Notes under the pieces: model-generated | What the model saw: the letters and a program-made list of their open reading frames with translations, nothing else | What the model was told of the DNA's origin: nothing | The model's database searches: none | Translations under genes and position numbers: made by a program | Shown here: positions 13,143 through 19,787 of the stretch, piece after piece | Position numbering within the stretch: position 1 is the stretch's first letter | Layout: each line of letters starts with the position of its first letter | Source: Pseudoalteromonas prydzensis | GTDB taxonomy: Bacteria; Pseudomonadota; Gammaproteobacteria; Enterobacterales; Alteromonadaceae | NCBI RefSeq assembly: GCF_011050055.1 | Contig: NZ_DRGM01000005.1 | Location: 1-35,512 of the forward strand | Direction of reading: 5' to 3' | DNA: 35,512 nt

Positions 13143-14594
13143 ATGCAATTTCGTACCATCATTAAAATTCTCGGCCAACTGGTTGTTCTATTTAGTATTA
13201 CTATGGTGCCGCCGGCAATTGTATCGCTAATTTATAAAGATGGTGGCGGTGTACCTTTTGTATTGGCGTTTATCTTTAGTGTGATTATTGGCTTAGCTGC
13301 TTATTACCCTAATCGTCAAGAACACGGTAATTTAAAAGCGCAAGAAGGCTTTTTAATCGTGGTGTTATTTTGGCTGGTTCTGGGAGCGTTCGCATCACTG
13401 CCACTTATTTTCCTACAAGAGCCTAACTTATCCTTAGCCGATGCGGTCTTTGAAGCCTTCTCTGGCTTAACCACAACGGGTGCCACAGTACTTACCGGTA
13501 TTGAATATTTACCAAAATCTGTGCTGTTTTATCGCCAGCAACTGCAATGGTTTGGCGGTATGGGGATCATCGTACTTGCCGTGGCAGTACTGCCAATGCT
13601 GGGTGTTGGTGGTATGCAGCTATACCGAGCTGAAATTCCAGGTCCGGTAAAAGACTCGAAAATGACACCACGTATTGCCGATACCGCTAAACATCTTTGG
13701 TATATTTATGTGTCGCTCACCATTGCTTGTGCGTTGGCATATTGGGCTGCTGGAATGAACTGGTTTGATGCAATTTGCCATTCATTTTCTACTGTTGCGA
13801 TCGGTGGATTCTCTACATACGATGCTTCTATGGGGCACTTTGACAGTCCATTAATTAACTTTATTTGCGTGATATTTTTACTTATCGCTGCCGCTAATTT
13901 CACCTTGCATTATGCGGCCGTTTCTAGTCGAAATCTCAGAGTGTACATACGCGACCCTGAGTTTAAAGTATTTTTGTTTATTCAACTGGTGCTAGTTGTG
14001 GTGTGCTTTGCTGTGCTGTCATCGAATAACATTTATGCTAATGGCGATGAAACACTTGATCAGGCACTGTTTCAGGCTGTATCAATTAGCACAACCGCAG
14101 GCTTTGCTACGGATAACTTTTCAGCTTGGCCGCTGTTCCTGCCAATACTGTTGATATTTTCTAGCTTTATAGGCGGCTGTGCGAGTTCCACTGGTGGTGG
14201 GATGAAAGTAGTGCGGGTATTTTTACTTTATCTACAAGGGGTGCGTGAGCTTAACCGCCTTGTGCATCCTCGTGCTATTTACTCAATAAAATTGGGACGT
14301 AAGGCGTTACCAGATAAAGTAGTTGAAGCTGTTTGGGGGTTTTTCTCTGCCTACGCGTTGGTGTTTGTGATCATCATGCTGGCATTAATGGGCACGGGGA
14401 TGGATAACATAACGGCATTTTCTGCCACCGCAGCCTGTTTAAATAATTTAGGCCCAGGCTTAGGCGACGTTGCTGCACACTATGGTGCAATTAGTGATGG
14501 TGCTAAATGGTTATTAGCCATTGCTATGGTATTTGGGCGATTAGAGATATTTACGTTATTAGTGTTGTTTACACCGACATTCTGGCGCGGTTAA
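13143..14594 (+). CDS. trkH: Trk potassium uptake channel subunit TrkH
   Basis: TrkH is the inner-membrane potassium-translocating subunit of the Trk system, working with the NAD-binding regulator TrkA encoded at 22139-23515. The 483-residue product is strongly hydrophobic, with four M1-P-M2 repeats. Pore-loop, filter-like segments are visible in FEAFSGLTTTGATVLTG, CHSFSTVAIGGFSTYD, AVSISTTAGFATDN and ATAACLNNLGPGLG. FIGGCASSTGGGMKVVR and MVFGRLEIFTLLVLFTPTFWRG at the C-terminus are hallmarks. The length equals E. coli TrkH. It follows yigZ by 51 bp, so the two may be co-transcribed. Confidence 0.96.
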   Translation: MQFRTIIKILGQLVVLFSITMVPPAIVSLIYKDGGGVPFVLAFIFSVIIGLAAYYPNRQEHGNLKAQEGFLIVVLFWLVLGAFASLPLIFLQEPNLSLADAVFEAFSGLTTTGATVLTGIEYLPKSVLFYRQQLQWFGGMGIIVLAVAVLPMLGVGGMQLYRAEIPGPVKDSKMTPRIADTAKHLWYIYVSLTIACALAYWAAGMNWFDAICHSFSTVAIGGFSTYDASMGHFDSPLINFICVIFLLIAAANFTLHYAAVSSRNLRVYIRDPEFKVFLFIQLVLVVVCFAVLSSNNIYANGDETLDQALFQAVSISTTAGFATDNFSAWPLFLPILLIFSSFIGGCASSTGGGMKVVRVFLLYLQGVRELNRLVHPRAIYSIKLGRKALPDKVVEAVWGFFSAYALVFVIIMLALMGTGMDNITAFSATAACLNNLGPGLGDVAAHYGAISDGAKWLLAIAMVFGRLEIFTLLVLFTPTFWRG

Positions 14595-14665
14595 TCAGTC
14601 GTTAGGTTTAAACACTGTACAGGTTGTTATTTGTTCTTAATTAATTATGTGTAGTTGGAAAGTAA

Positions 14666-15346
14666 ATGCCAAAAACAAGACAACAATTAAATTTAGAAAA
14701 TCTCGCGCTGATCACTGCCGGTAGTATTGTTGATGTTGAAATATTAACACCAACAACCAGTAAACGTATTAAAACGGAGTTTGTTGGCTTACTGCATGAC
14801 CGTTTTGTGATTTTAAATTACCCAACTGCAAAGCGTTTAAGTAATGCTATTGAGTACCTTAAAGATGGTGTGGTGGTAATTGTCAGAGCAGTGCTTGAAA
14901 GTGGTGGCGGGCAAGTTATCGCATTTCGTCAGCAAATTATGTCGGTATCATCTCACCCAGCTCGACTTATTTATTTAAACTTCCCAACTCAAGTGCAATT
15001 ATTTAGTTTACGGTCAGAAACCCGCATTCCCACTTTGTTAGCTGCCAAAATAAAGCTCTGTGATGAACGCGAGCTACATGGCGTAATTAAAGATATCTCC
15101 GTAACTGGGGTGATGTTTGATGTAAAAGGCCTGGATGATCTTAGTGAATTAAAAAATACCCAGTGTAATATTGTGCTCGATGAAAAAAATAAAGGCATTA
15201 CTGAGTTTAGCGGGCAAATATGCAGTATTAAAAGTCGAGCTGCGGGCGCGCAGTTTGGAATTCAATTAACTGCCAGCGAAGACGAAATGAAAGCCTTTAT
15301 GAAAGATCACTTGATTGACCTCTCAGTGCTCGCGCCACTAGTCTAA
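14666..15346 (+). CDS. PilZ-domain protein, probable c-di-GMP receptor
   Basis: The 226-residue cytoplasmic protein has two domains. Residues 1-110 resemble a YcgR-N/PilZN-type beta-barrel (VDVEILTPTTSKRIKTEFVGLLHDRFVILNYP). Residues 112-215 form a PilZ domain with the RXXXR motif at R116-R120 (RSETR) and the D/NxSxxG motif at D143-G148 (DISVTG). Together these bind cyclic di-GMP. YcgR-type proteins slow flagellar motors or affect adhesion; the specific target cannot be told from sequence. It has its own 71-bp upstream gap after trkH and ends in a very strong hairpin with no T-run. It is the last recognisable core-like gene before the EF-hand array. Confidence 0.85.
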   Translation: MPKTRQQLNLENLALITAGSIVDVEILTPTTSKRIKTEFVGLLHDRFVILNYPTAKRLSNAIEYLKDGVVVIVRAVLESGGGQVIAFRQQIMSVSSHPARLIYLNFPTQVQLFSLRSETRIPTLLAAKIKLCDERELHGVIKDISVTGVMFDVKGLDDLSELKNTQCNIVLDEKNKGITEFSGQICSIKSRAAGAQFGIQLTASEDEMKAFMKDHLIDLSVLAPLV

Positions 15347-15697
15347 ATCTGCTGATATTCGCTATTTTGCAACAAAATAGCGAATATCGCGCACTTCAAC
15401 TTAATTCCCGCTAATTTATTTTTATTGTCATTTCTTATCAATTACTTAACTTTATTTACTTGTTTCTATTGTTACTTTTTGGCGTGTTAATTCCGCTACT
15501 TGTTGCTTTGTTTGCGTGTAATAAAATGCACTTTACTTAATTTGCGTCTTTTTTATTGTTTTTAATTCATTGATTTTTAATGTGAAAACTTTTAACTCAT
15601 ATTCTGTGTTGCTAAATAGCAACAAAAAACCGTGAAAAACCCTTATAAGAAGCAAGTTTTAATTTTAACTTGCTGATTTTAAATCGTTTTTAAAATG
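15347..15697. other. AT-rich intergenic region without genes
   Basis: I see no gene in this stretch. It contains a 16-bp perfect hairpin at the left end (15354-15388), a T-rich centre, a small GTTGCT-AAAT-AGCAAC hairpin at 15608-15623, and an inverted repeat GCAAGTT (15652-15658)/AACTTGC (15667-15673). The last part leads into the conserved EF-hand leader. Confidence 0.6.
15354..15388 (+). terminator. Long perfect hairpin after the PilZ gene
   Basis: GATATTCGCTATTTTG (15354-15369) and its exact complement at 15373-15388 enclose a 3-base CAA loop, 7 bases after the PilZ-gene stop. No T-run follows, so it may be a rho-assisted terminator or an mRNA 3'-end stabiliser and not a classical intrinsic terminator. 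Confidence 0.6.
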
Positions 15698-15788
15698 TGG
15701 CACTGAAGTTGTAATAGTCTAGTTGTACTGAACGAAAAGGTGATTATCACTAACGTTCGAAACCATAAGCATTGAAGGAATATTAATT
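15698..15788 (+). promoter_or_regulatory. EF-hand array leader, copy 1
   Basis: From 15698 to the ATG of the first EF-hand gene, about 81 of 94 bases match the leader of the fifth EF-hand gene (19124-19217) with no gaps. It starts with TGGCACTGAAGTTGTA, which fits a sigma-54 -24/-12 element except for T where the -12 C is expected. Within it, GTGATTATCAC (15740-15750) is a perfect 11-bp palindrome nested in GAACG...CGTTC arms. The end, GAAGGAATATTAATT, provides the ribosome-binding site. Sigma-54 use is a guess; conservation of the element is seen directly. Confidence 0.6.
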
Positions 15789-16001
15789 ATGAACACATTA
15801 AATAAAACATTAGCACTTATCGCACTAGCATCTTCATCAGTGGCATTTGCTGGTACTGACTTTGACACATTAGATGTTGATGGCAGCGGCACTATCAGCC
15901 AAAGCGAAGCGTCAGTAGATGCAGAGCTAATGAGCAAATTTGCAGAGCTTGATACTGACGGCAACGGTGAGCTTTCAAGAGAAGAGTTCTCTAAAGCGTA
16001 A
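15789..16001 (+). CDS. Secreted EF-hand-pair micro-protein, paralog 1
   Basis: The 70-residue product has a 21-residue Sec signal peptide ending AFA, with predicted cleavage before G22, leaving an acidic 49-residue mature protein. That protein is essentially two calcium-binding EF-hand loops: DVDGSGTISQSE (29-40) and DTDGNGELSREE (55-66). Both have acidic or polar ligands at positions 1, 3, 5 and Glu at 12. It differs from paralog 2 at only 8 of 213 bases (V18A, S33N, T35A, R64K), implying recent duplication or gene conversion. It heads the first block of four genes and has the full leader upstream. Location should be periplasmic or secreted. Function is unknown; calcium buffering or sensing is inference. 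Confidence 0.9.
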   Translation: MNTLNKTLALIALASSSVAFAGTDFDTLDVDGSGTISQSEASVDAELMSKFAELDTDGNGELSREEFSKA

Positions 16002-16021
16002 TTTAGGCAGCAGTTTCACAA

Positions 16022-16041
16022 CAGGGATCCCTGAAAAGGAC
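16022..16041 (+). repeat. Intergenic palindrome motif, copy after EF paralog 1
   Basis: CAGGGATCCCTG (16022-16033) is a perfect 12-bp palindrome followed by AAAAGGAC. Related copies follow EF paralogs 2 (16302), 4 (degenerate, 16961) and 5 (19444). It lies between the stop of one gene and the ribosome-binding site of the next, so it could act in RNA processing, partial termination or recombination. Confidence 0.65.
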
Positions 16042-16075
16042 TTCCACTCTTAATTGATTTGTAAGGAATATAATT

Positions 16076-16288
16076 ATGAACACATTAAATAAAACATTAG
16101 CACTTATCGCACTAGCATCTTCATCAGCGGCATTTGCTGGTACTGACTTTGACACATTAGATGTTGATGGCAACGGCGCAATCAGCCAAAGCGAAGCATC
16201 AGTAGATGCAGAGCTAATGAGCAAATTTGCAGAGCTTGATACTGACGGCAACGGTGAGCTTTCAAAAGAAGAGTTTTCAAAAGCGTAA
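16076..16288 (+). CDS. Secreted EF-hand-pair micro-protein, paralog 2
   Basis: This is a 70-residue paralog with the same signal peptide pattern (cleavage after AFA at 21) and two canonical loops, DVDGNGAISQSE (29-40) and DTDGNGELSKEE (55-66). It lies 74 bases after paralog 1. Its ribosome-binding site is GTAAGGAATATAATT, close to that of paralog 1. The mature parts of paralogs 1 and 2 differ at three residues. The upstream gap has no leader copy, so it is probably expressed from the paralog 1 promoter. The same sequence in the antisense direction is open but looks like a shadow. Confidence 0.9.
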   Translation: MNTLNKTLALIALASSSAAFAGTDFDTLDVDGNGAISQSEASVDAELMSKFAELDTDGNGELSKEEFSKA

Positions 16289-16301
16289 TACAGCTTTGTG
16301 A

Positions 16302-16320
16302 CAGGGAACCGTGAAAGGGA
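16302..16320 (+). repeat. Intergenic palindrome motif, copy after EF paralog 2
   Basis: CAGGGAACCGTG followed by AAAGGGA is a decayed version of the CAGGGATCCCTG-AAAAGGA motif seen after paralogs 1 and 5, in the same position relative to the stop codon. Confidence 0.5.
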
Positions 16321-16365
16321 TTTCATAGCACCACATTCATTATCTCAGGTACAAGGAGAAAAATT

Positions 16366-16584
16366 ATGAACGCACTAAGTAAAGCGGTAGTGCTCATTGC
16401 ATTAACCTCTTCATCAGCAGCATTTGCTTTTGAAGCGTTAGACTTCGATACGCTTGATGTTGATGAAAATGGTGTGATCAGTCAAGTTGAAGCATCAGAA
16501 GATGCTGAGCTTTTAAATAGCTTTGCAGAACGTGATACTGACCAAAACGGTGAGTTATCAAAAGAAGAGTTTTCAAAAGCTTAA
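16366..16584 (+). CDS. Secreted EF-hand-pair micro-protein, paralog 3
   Basis: The 72-residue product is the most diverged of the first block. It has a signal peptide of about 21 residues ending AFA, then FEALDFDTLD, two residues longer than its siblings. The loops are DVDENGVISQVE (31-42) and DTDQNGELSKEE (57-68), both canonical for calcium binding. The interhelix segment ASEDAELLNSFAERD differs from the others, with Arg before the second loop. A good ACAAGGAGAAAAATT ribosome-binding site precedes the ATG, 78 bases after paralog 2. Its divergence and retained loops suggest selection on calcium binding. Confidence 0.88.
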   Translation: MNALSKAVVLIALTSSSAAFAFEALDFDTLDVDENGVISQVEASEDAELLNSFAERDTDQNGELSKEEFSKA

Positions 16585-16732
16585 TAACCTAATACTGAGT
16601 TTATCCTGAGTTGCCAAAGACAACCTAAGTAGGAAAGGAACCTATGATAGAGGATAACAAGGAAGGCTTTGCTCGCGTTGAAAATCAGTATTGAAACCAA
16701 TTTTTTGATAGTACATTGAAGGAATATTAATT

Positions 16733-16945
16733 ATGAACAAATTAAATAAAACATTAGCACTAATTGCACTAGCATCTTCATCAGCGGCGTTTGCTGCTAC
16801 CGATTTTGATACGCTAGATGTTGATGGTAACGGCGCAATCAGCCAAAGCGAAGCATCAGTAGATGCAGAGCTTATGAGTAAATTTGCTGAGCTTGATACT
16901 GACGGCAACGGTGAGCTTTCAAAAGAAGAGTTCGCAAACGCGTAA
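16733..16945 (+). CDS. Secreted EF-hand-pair micro-protein, paralog 4
   Basis: The 70-residue product has the family signal peptide (cleavage after AFA, then ATDFD) and loops DVDGNGAISQSE (29-40) and DTDGNGELSKEE (55-66). The 23 bases before the ATG (16710-16732) match those of paralog 1, although most of the rest of the leader is not preserved. This suggests it once headed a block or was copied from a block head. A 148-bp gap separates it from paralog 3. An intrinsic terminator follows 51 bases after the stop, closing the first block. Confidence 0.9.
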   Translation: MNKLNKTLALIALASSSAAFAATDFDTLDVDGNGAISQSEASVDAELMSKFAELDTDGNGELSKEEFANA

Positions 16946-16996
16946 TTAAAGCTTCGCGCACAAGGAATCTAAAAGGATTTTACATTGATTACGTTC

Positions 16997-17029
16997 AAAA
17001 GCAGCCAATACCCCCGGGCTGCTTTTTTT
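16997..17029 (+). terminator. Intrinsic terminator of the first EF-hand block
   Basis: AAAAGCAGCC (16997-17006) pairs with GGCTGCTTTT (17017-17026) and the T-run continues to 17029. It lies between EF paralog 4 and the DUF998-like gene and marks the end of the four-gene block. Confidence 0.88.
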
Positions 17030-17122
17030 CTGTCTGGGTATTACGCATAACAAGGCATCTAGTTTACAGTTTAACTAAATCAGCTTATTATCAAGCTCTT
17101 AATTCAAGCATGGACGTTGATT

Positions 17123-17716
17123 ATGTTAAGTTACCTTGGCTTATACTCTGCATTAATTGCCAGTATCTGGATTGCTGTTGGGGTGTATATCGCTGGTAGG
17201 TGTTATCCAAACTATAGCCATGCAAAGCAATTTTGCAGCGAGCTCGGCGCTGTTGGCAGTCCCACAGAAAAACTCTCTCCTATTATTAATAACTACCCAC
17301 TTGGTTTATTGTTTTGTTTATTTGGCTGGTATGTATTGCAGCTGGAAAATGCCCCTCTATTAATTGCGTTGGTCGGTTGGTTAACCATAAGCCACGGTGT
17401 CGCTACTTGGTTTGCTGGGTACTTCCCAATGGATGGCGATCCTCAAACAAAAACACCGACTTTGAGTTGTCGAATTCACTCTTGGGCTGGCTTGGTAATG
17501 CTGATGTCTTTGCTGATTGCGCCAATTCTTGTTGCTGTAAGTTCATATACCAGTATTTCATTTCGGCTTTTTTCAATTTTGTGTGTGTGTATTACCTGTT
17601 ACTTTTTAGTTTTGTTGACGCAAGCATTTAAGCAAAAAGGCAGTGTAGGCACTTATCAACGATTATCTTATGGTGTTCAGTTGTTGTGGTTGAGTGCATT
17701 TTCGTTGGTGCTTTAA
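17123..17716 (+). CDS. DUF998-like multi-pass membrane protein
   Basis: The product (197 residues from the ATG at 17123) has about six hydrophobic segments and resembles DUF998 proteins. Conserved-looking points are CSELGAVGSPTEKLSPIINNYPLGLLF near the first loop, and the motif FAGYFPMDGDP...RIHSWAGLV, where the FP-D and the later His are typical. A TTG two codons upstream (17117) is in frame, but the ATG has GGA 8 bases before it and is preferred. The function of DUF998 proteins is not established. The gene lies inside the gap between the two EF-hand blocks. Confidence 0.72.
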   Translation: MLSYLGLYSALIASIWIAVGVYIAGRCYPNYSHAKQFCSELGAVGSPTEKLSPIINNYPLGLLFCLFGWYVLQLENAPLLIALVGWLTISHGVATWFAGYFPMDGDPQTKTPTLSCRIHSWAGLVMLMSLLIAPILVAVSSYTSISFRLFSILCVCITCYFLVLLTQAFKQKGSVGTYQRLSYGVQLLWLSAFSLVL

Positions 17717-17804
17717 TTTAATGTTAGATTTCAACAGTAAGTGTTGCTTTGTAAAACGCTTAAGCAAAGGTGAATCAAATATTGAATGACGGAGATTAGG
17801 CTTA

Positions 17805-18224
17805 GTGAAAAGTGTTAGCTATAACGTGGAACTGAGATGTCCATCTTTAGAAGAATTTTGTTTATTAAGAGAGAAGGTCGGTTGGGGTAAAGTCAACGCT
17901 GATCTGGCAAATACTAGTTTAAACAACTCGTTATTTCATGTAGTGATCCGACAGGAGGGGCTACTTGTTGGTATGGGTCGTGTAATAGGTGATGGTGGTT
18001 TATTTTTTTATATCCAAGATGTTGTTGTCGATCCTGACTTTCAAAGGCAAGGTATTGGTGCGTTGATTATGGATAATATAGAAATGTATTTGGCTGGGGC
18101 AGCAAAAAAAGGTGCAACCATCGGACTACTCTCAGCTAAAGGTAAAGAATCTTTTTATGCTCGTTACGGATATTTTAGTAGGCCGGATAAAATGTTGGGC
18201 TGTGGGATGTGTAAATTTACTTAG
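17805..18224 (+). CDS. GNAT-family N-acetyltransferase
   Basis: The 139-residue protein has a GNAT fold: an N-terminal beta-alpha region, strand LVGMGRVIGDGGLFFYIQDVVVDPDFQRQGIG, in which QRQGIG is the acetyl-CoA pyrophosphate-binding motif A, and a C-terminal FYARYGYFSRPDKMLGCGM typical of small-molecule GNATs. The start is a GTG with TAGG just upstream. The substrate cannot be told. It is followed 14 bases later by the OsmC-family gene, so the two are probably co-transcribed. Confidence 0.88.
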   Translation: MKSVSYNVELRCPSLEEFCLLREKVGWGKVNADLANTSLNNSLFHVVIRQEGLLVGMGRVIGDGGLFFYIQDVVVDPDFQRQGIGALIMDNIEMYLAGAAKKGATIGLLSAKGKESFYARYGYFSRPDKMLGCGMCKFT

Positions 18225-18238
18225 GATGAAAAATTTCA

Positions 18239-18709
18239 ATGTCTGAATATGTAGCAAGTGTTGTCTGGTCTCGCCAAGCAGAAGAGTTGTTTATTGATAA
18301 TAAATATAGCCGAGCTCACCAGTGGCAGTTTGATGGCGGGGCAAGGGTTGCTGCATCTTCTTCTCCCGATATAGTGCCATTACCGTATTCGGTTGCCGCA
18401 AATGTTGATCCAGAAGAAGCGTTTATTGCTTCGCTATCTAGCTGTCATATGCTGTTCTTTTTATCGATTGCGGCAAAAAATAAATTTACGGTTGATAGCT
18501 ATCAAGATGACGCGGTTGGTTTGATGCAGCGCGCAAGTGATGGGCGTATGTCGATGACTCAAGTAACTTTAAAGCCCTGTGTGAAGTTTGCTAGTAATGA
18601 GCAACCGAGTGCAGAGCAATTAGAAGAAATGCACCATCAGGCTCATGAGTTATGTTTTATCGCCAATTCGGTGAAAACAGAGATTGTGATTGAGATTGTT
18701 GGTGCTTAA
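18239..18709 (+). CDS. OsmC-family peroxiredoxin-like protein
   Basis: The 156-residue product fits the OsmC/Ohr/YhfA superfamily of thiol-dependent hydroperoxide reductases. It has the DPEEAFIASLSSCHMLFFLSIAAK helix with C69, and HELCFIANSVKTEIVIEI with C139; these are the paired catalytic cysteines. Compared with Ohr, the SSPDIVPLPYSVAANVDPEE segment matches the general OsmC subgroup. It likely detoxifies organic peroxides in the cytoplasm. It follows the GNAT gene closely, and a hairpin without T-run is found 42 bases after the stop. Confidence 0.88.
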   Translation: MSEYVASVVWSRQAEELFIDNKYSRAHQWQFDGGARVAASSSPDIVPLPYSVAANVDPEEAFIASLSSCHMLFFLSIAAKNKFTVDSYQDDAVGLMQRASDGRMSMTQVTLKPCVKFASNEQPSAEQLEEMHHQAHELCFIANSVKTEIVIEIVGA

Positions 18710-19123
18710 TTAAATTGTAAGCATACCCAGAGCGTTAAAACTGCAATGTCGTTGCTATTGTTTCGCACAATGGCAACAAAACACGAATTTTCAAAAACTA
18801 ACTGCGTTTTTATTTTTTACTTACCAAAATAAATTTAATTTTCCCTTACAATTCAGATTGTTAATTTATGAAAAATATTTAGCTTTTATCAGTTAAAATA
18901 TCTGTTCAGTTGCGGTTAGGGAGGTCGTCTTTGAAAAAGCCGCTATTATCAGCATTATTTCTTGAGTTGTGTCATTTTTATAATGTTTAACCATTTGATT
19001 TATATGAGCTTATAAATTAACGCGTAAAGTGTGTTGTTAAACTGCAACAGAATATTCCTTCTAAATTCCTCGAAAACATCAAAAGCTAGTGTAACATTAT
19101 GATTTTTAATGGTAATAAATTGT
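18710..19123. other. AT-rich intergenic region without genes
   Basis: No gene is visible. At the left is a hairpin GTTGCTATTG (18751-18760)/CAATGGCAAC (18768-18777) with one G-T wobble, a possible terminator for the GNAT-OsmC pair though it has no T-run. The rest is AT-rich and resembles the region upstream of EF paralog 1 in composition, including a TTG...CAA-type hairpin near 19031-19046. It runs into the second leader copy. Confidence 0.55.
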
Positions 19124-19214
19124 TGGCATCGAAGTTGTAATACTCTAGTTGTCTTGAACGAAACGGTGATTATCACTTAAGTTCACAACCATAAACTTTG
19201 AAGGAATATTTATT
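19124..19214 (+). promoter_or_regulatory. EF-hand array leader, copy 2
   Basis: This is the second copy of the 94-bp leader, ungapped against 15698-15791 with about 13 differences. It begins TGGCATCGAAGTTGTA and keeps the same 75-base distance from this element to the ATG. The palindrome GTGATTATCAC is intact at 19166-19176, and the outer arms have become GAAC...GTTC. Retention of the palindrome while nearby bases drift suggests an operator or structured 5' UTR. Confidence 0.6.
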
Positions 19215-19427
19215 ATGAACACATTAAATAAAACATTAGCACTTATCGCATTGGCATCTTCTTCTGCAGCATTTGCTGGTACTGAATTTGATACATTAGA
19301 TGTTGATGGCAATGGCGCAATTAGCCAGCAAGAAGCATCTGTTGATGCCGCTATTTCGGCTAAATTTACTGAACTTGATACTGACCAAAATGGTGAGTTA
19401 TCAAAAGAAGAATTTTCAAAAGCGTAA
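19215..19427 (+). CDS. Secreted EF-hand-pair micro-protein, paralog 5
   Basis: This 70-residue protein heads the second block and has the full leader. The signal peptide is identical to that of paralog 2 (cleavage after AFA). Loops are DVDGNGAISQQE (29-40) and DTDQNGELSKEE (55-66). The linker ASVDAAISAKFTELD differs from paralogs 1, 2 and 4, while the second loop shares DQNG with paralog 3. The mature protein is about 49 acidic residues, presumably exported through Sec. Confidence 0.9.
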   Translation: MNTLNKTLALIALASSSAAFAGTEFDTLDVDGNGAISQQEASVDAAISAKFTELDTDQNGELSKEEFSKA

Positions 19428-19443
19428 TTTCAGTTTCCACAAA

Positions 19444-19462
19444 CAGGGATCTCTGAAAAGGA
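19444..19462 (+). repeat. Intergenic palindrome motif, copy after EF paralog 5
   Basis: CAGGGATCTCTG (19444-19455) followed by AAAAGGA differs by one base from the perfect palindrome after paralog 1 and occupies the same place between stop and next ribosome-binding site. Confidence 0.6.
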
Positions 19463-19495
19463 TTTCTCTCATTTTAAATTATTAGGAATAACACT

Positions 19496-19711
19496 ATGAA
19501 ACATATTAATACAGCACTTGCCATTATTGCCCTAGCGGCTTCATCAACTGCGTTTGCTGCAGTTAGCTTTGATACTTTTGATACCAATGGTGATGGCGTG
19601 ATCAGCCAAAAAGAAGCATCAGTGAATGCACAGCTAGTTGAAATATTTGCTGATTTAGATACGGATAGCAACGGTGAATTATCAAAAGAAGAGTTTGCCA
19701 AAGTACAATAA
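19496..19711 (+). CDS. Secreted EF-hand-pair micro-protein, paralog 6
   Basis: The 71-residue product is the most diverged paralog. It starts MKHINTALAI, has a signal peptide ending TAFA and loops DTNGDGVISQKE (29-40) and DTDSNGELSKEE (55-66), both canonical. It ends KVQ instead of SKA. It lies 68 bases after paralog 5, has an AGGAATAACACT ribosome-binding region and is closed by a palindromic terminator 25 bases after its stop. Co-transcription with paralog 5 is likely. Confidence 0.88.
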   Translation: MKHINTALAIIALAASSTAFAAVSFDTFDTNGDGVISQKEASVNAQLVEIFADLDTDSNGELSKEEFAKVQ

Positions 19712-19736
19712 ACGGATAGCAATAATACTCCTCCAC

Positions 19737-19766
19737 AAAAAAGCAGCTTAATTAAGCTGCTTTTTT
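19737..19766 (+). terminator. Bidirectional palindromic terminator between EF paralog 6 and the TonB receptor gene
   Basis: The 30 bases are a perfect palindrome: A-run, GCAGC, central TTAATTAA, GCTGC, T-run. It has a T-run on both strands and lies between two convergent genes, so it can terminate both. Confidence 0.88.
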
Positions 19767-19787
19767 GGTTAACTTGACTGTGGCTGG

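Noticed and set aside
17157..17631. Overlapping plus-strand frames inside the DUF998-like gene
   Set aside because: They are alternative frames of a hydrophobic gene, with no start signals or homology of their own.
15719..19722. Minus-strand reading frames opposite EF paralogs 1, 2, 4 and 5/6 that resemble one another
   Set aside because: They are exact shadows of the plus-strand paralogs; similarity follows from gene duplication. The plus strand has signal peptides, EF-hand loops and ribosome-binding sites.
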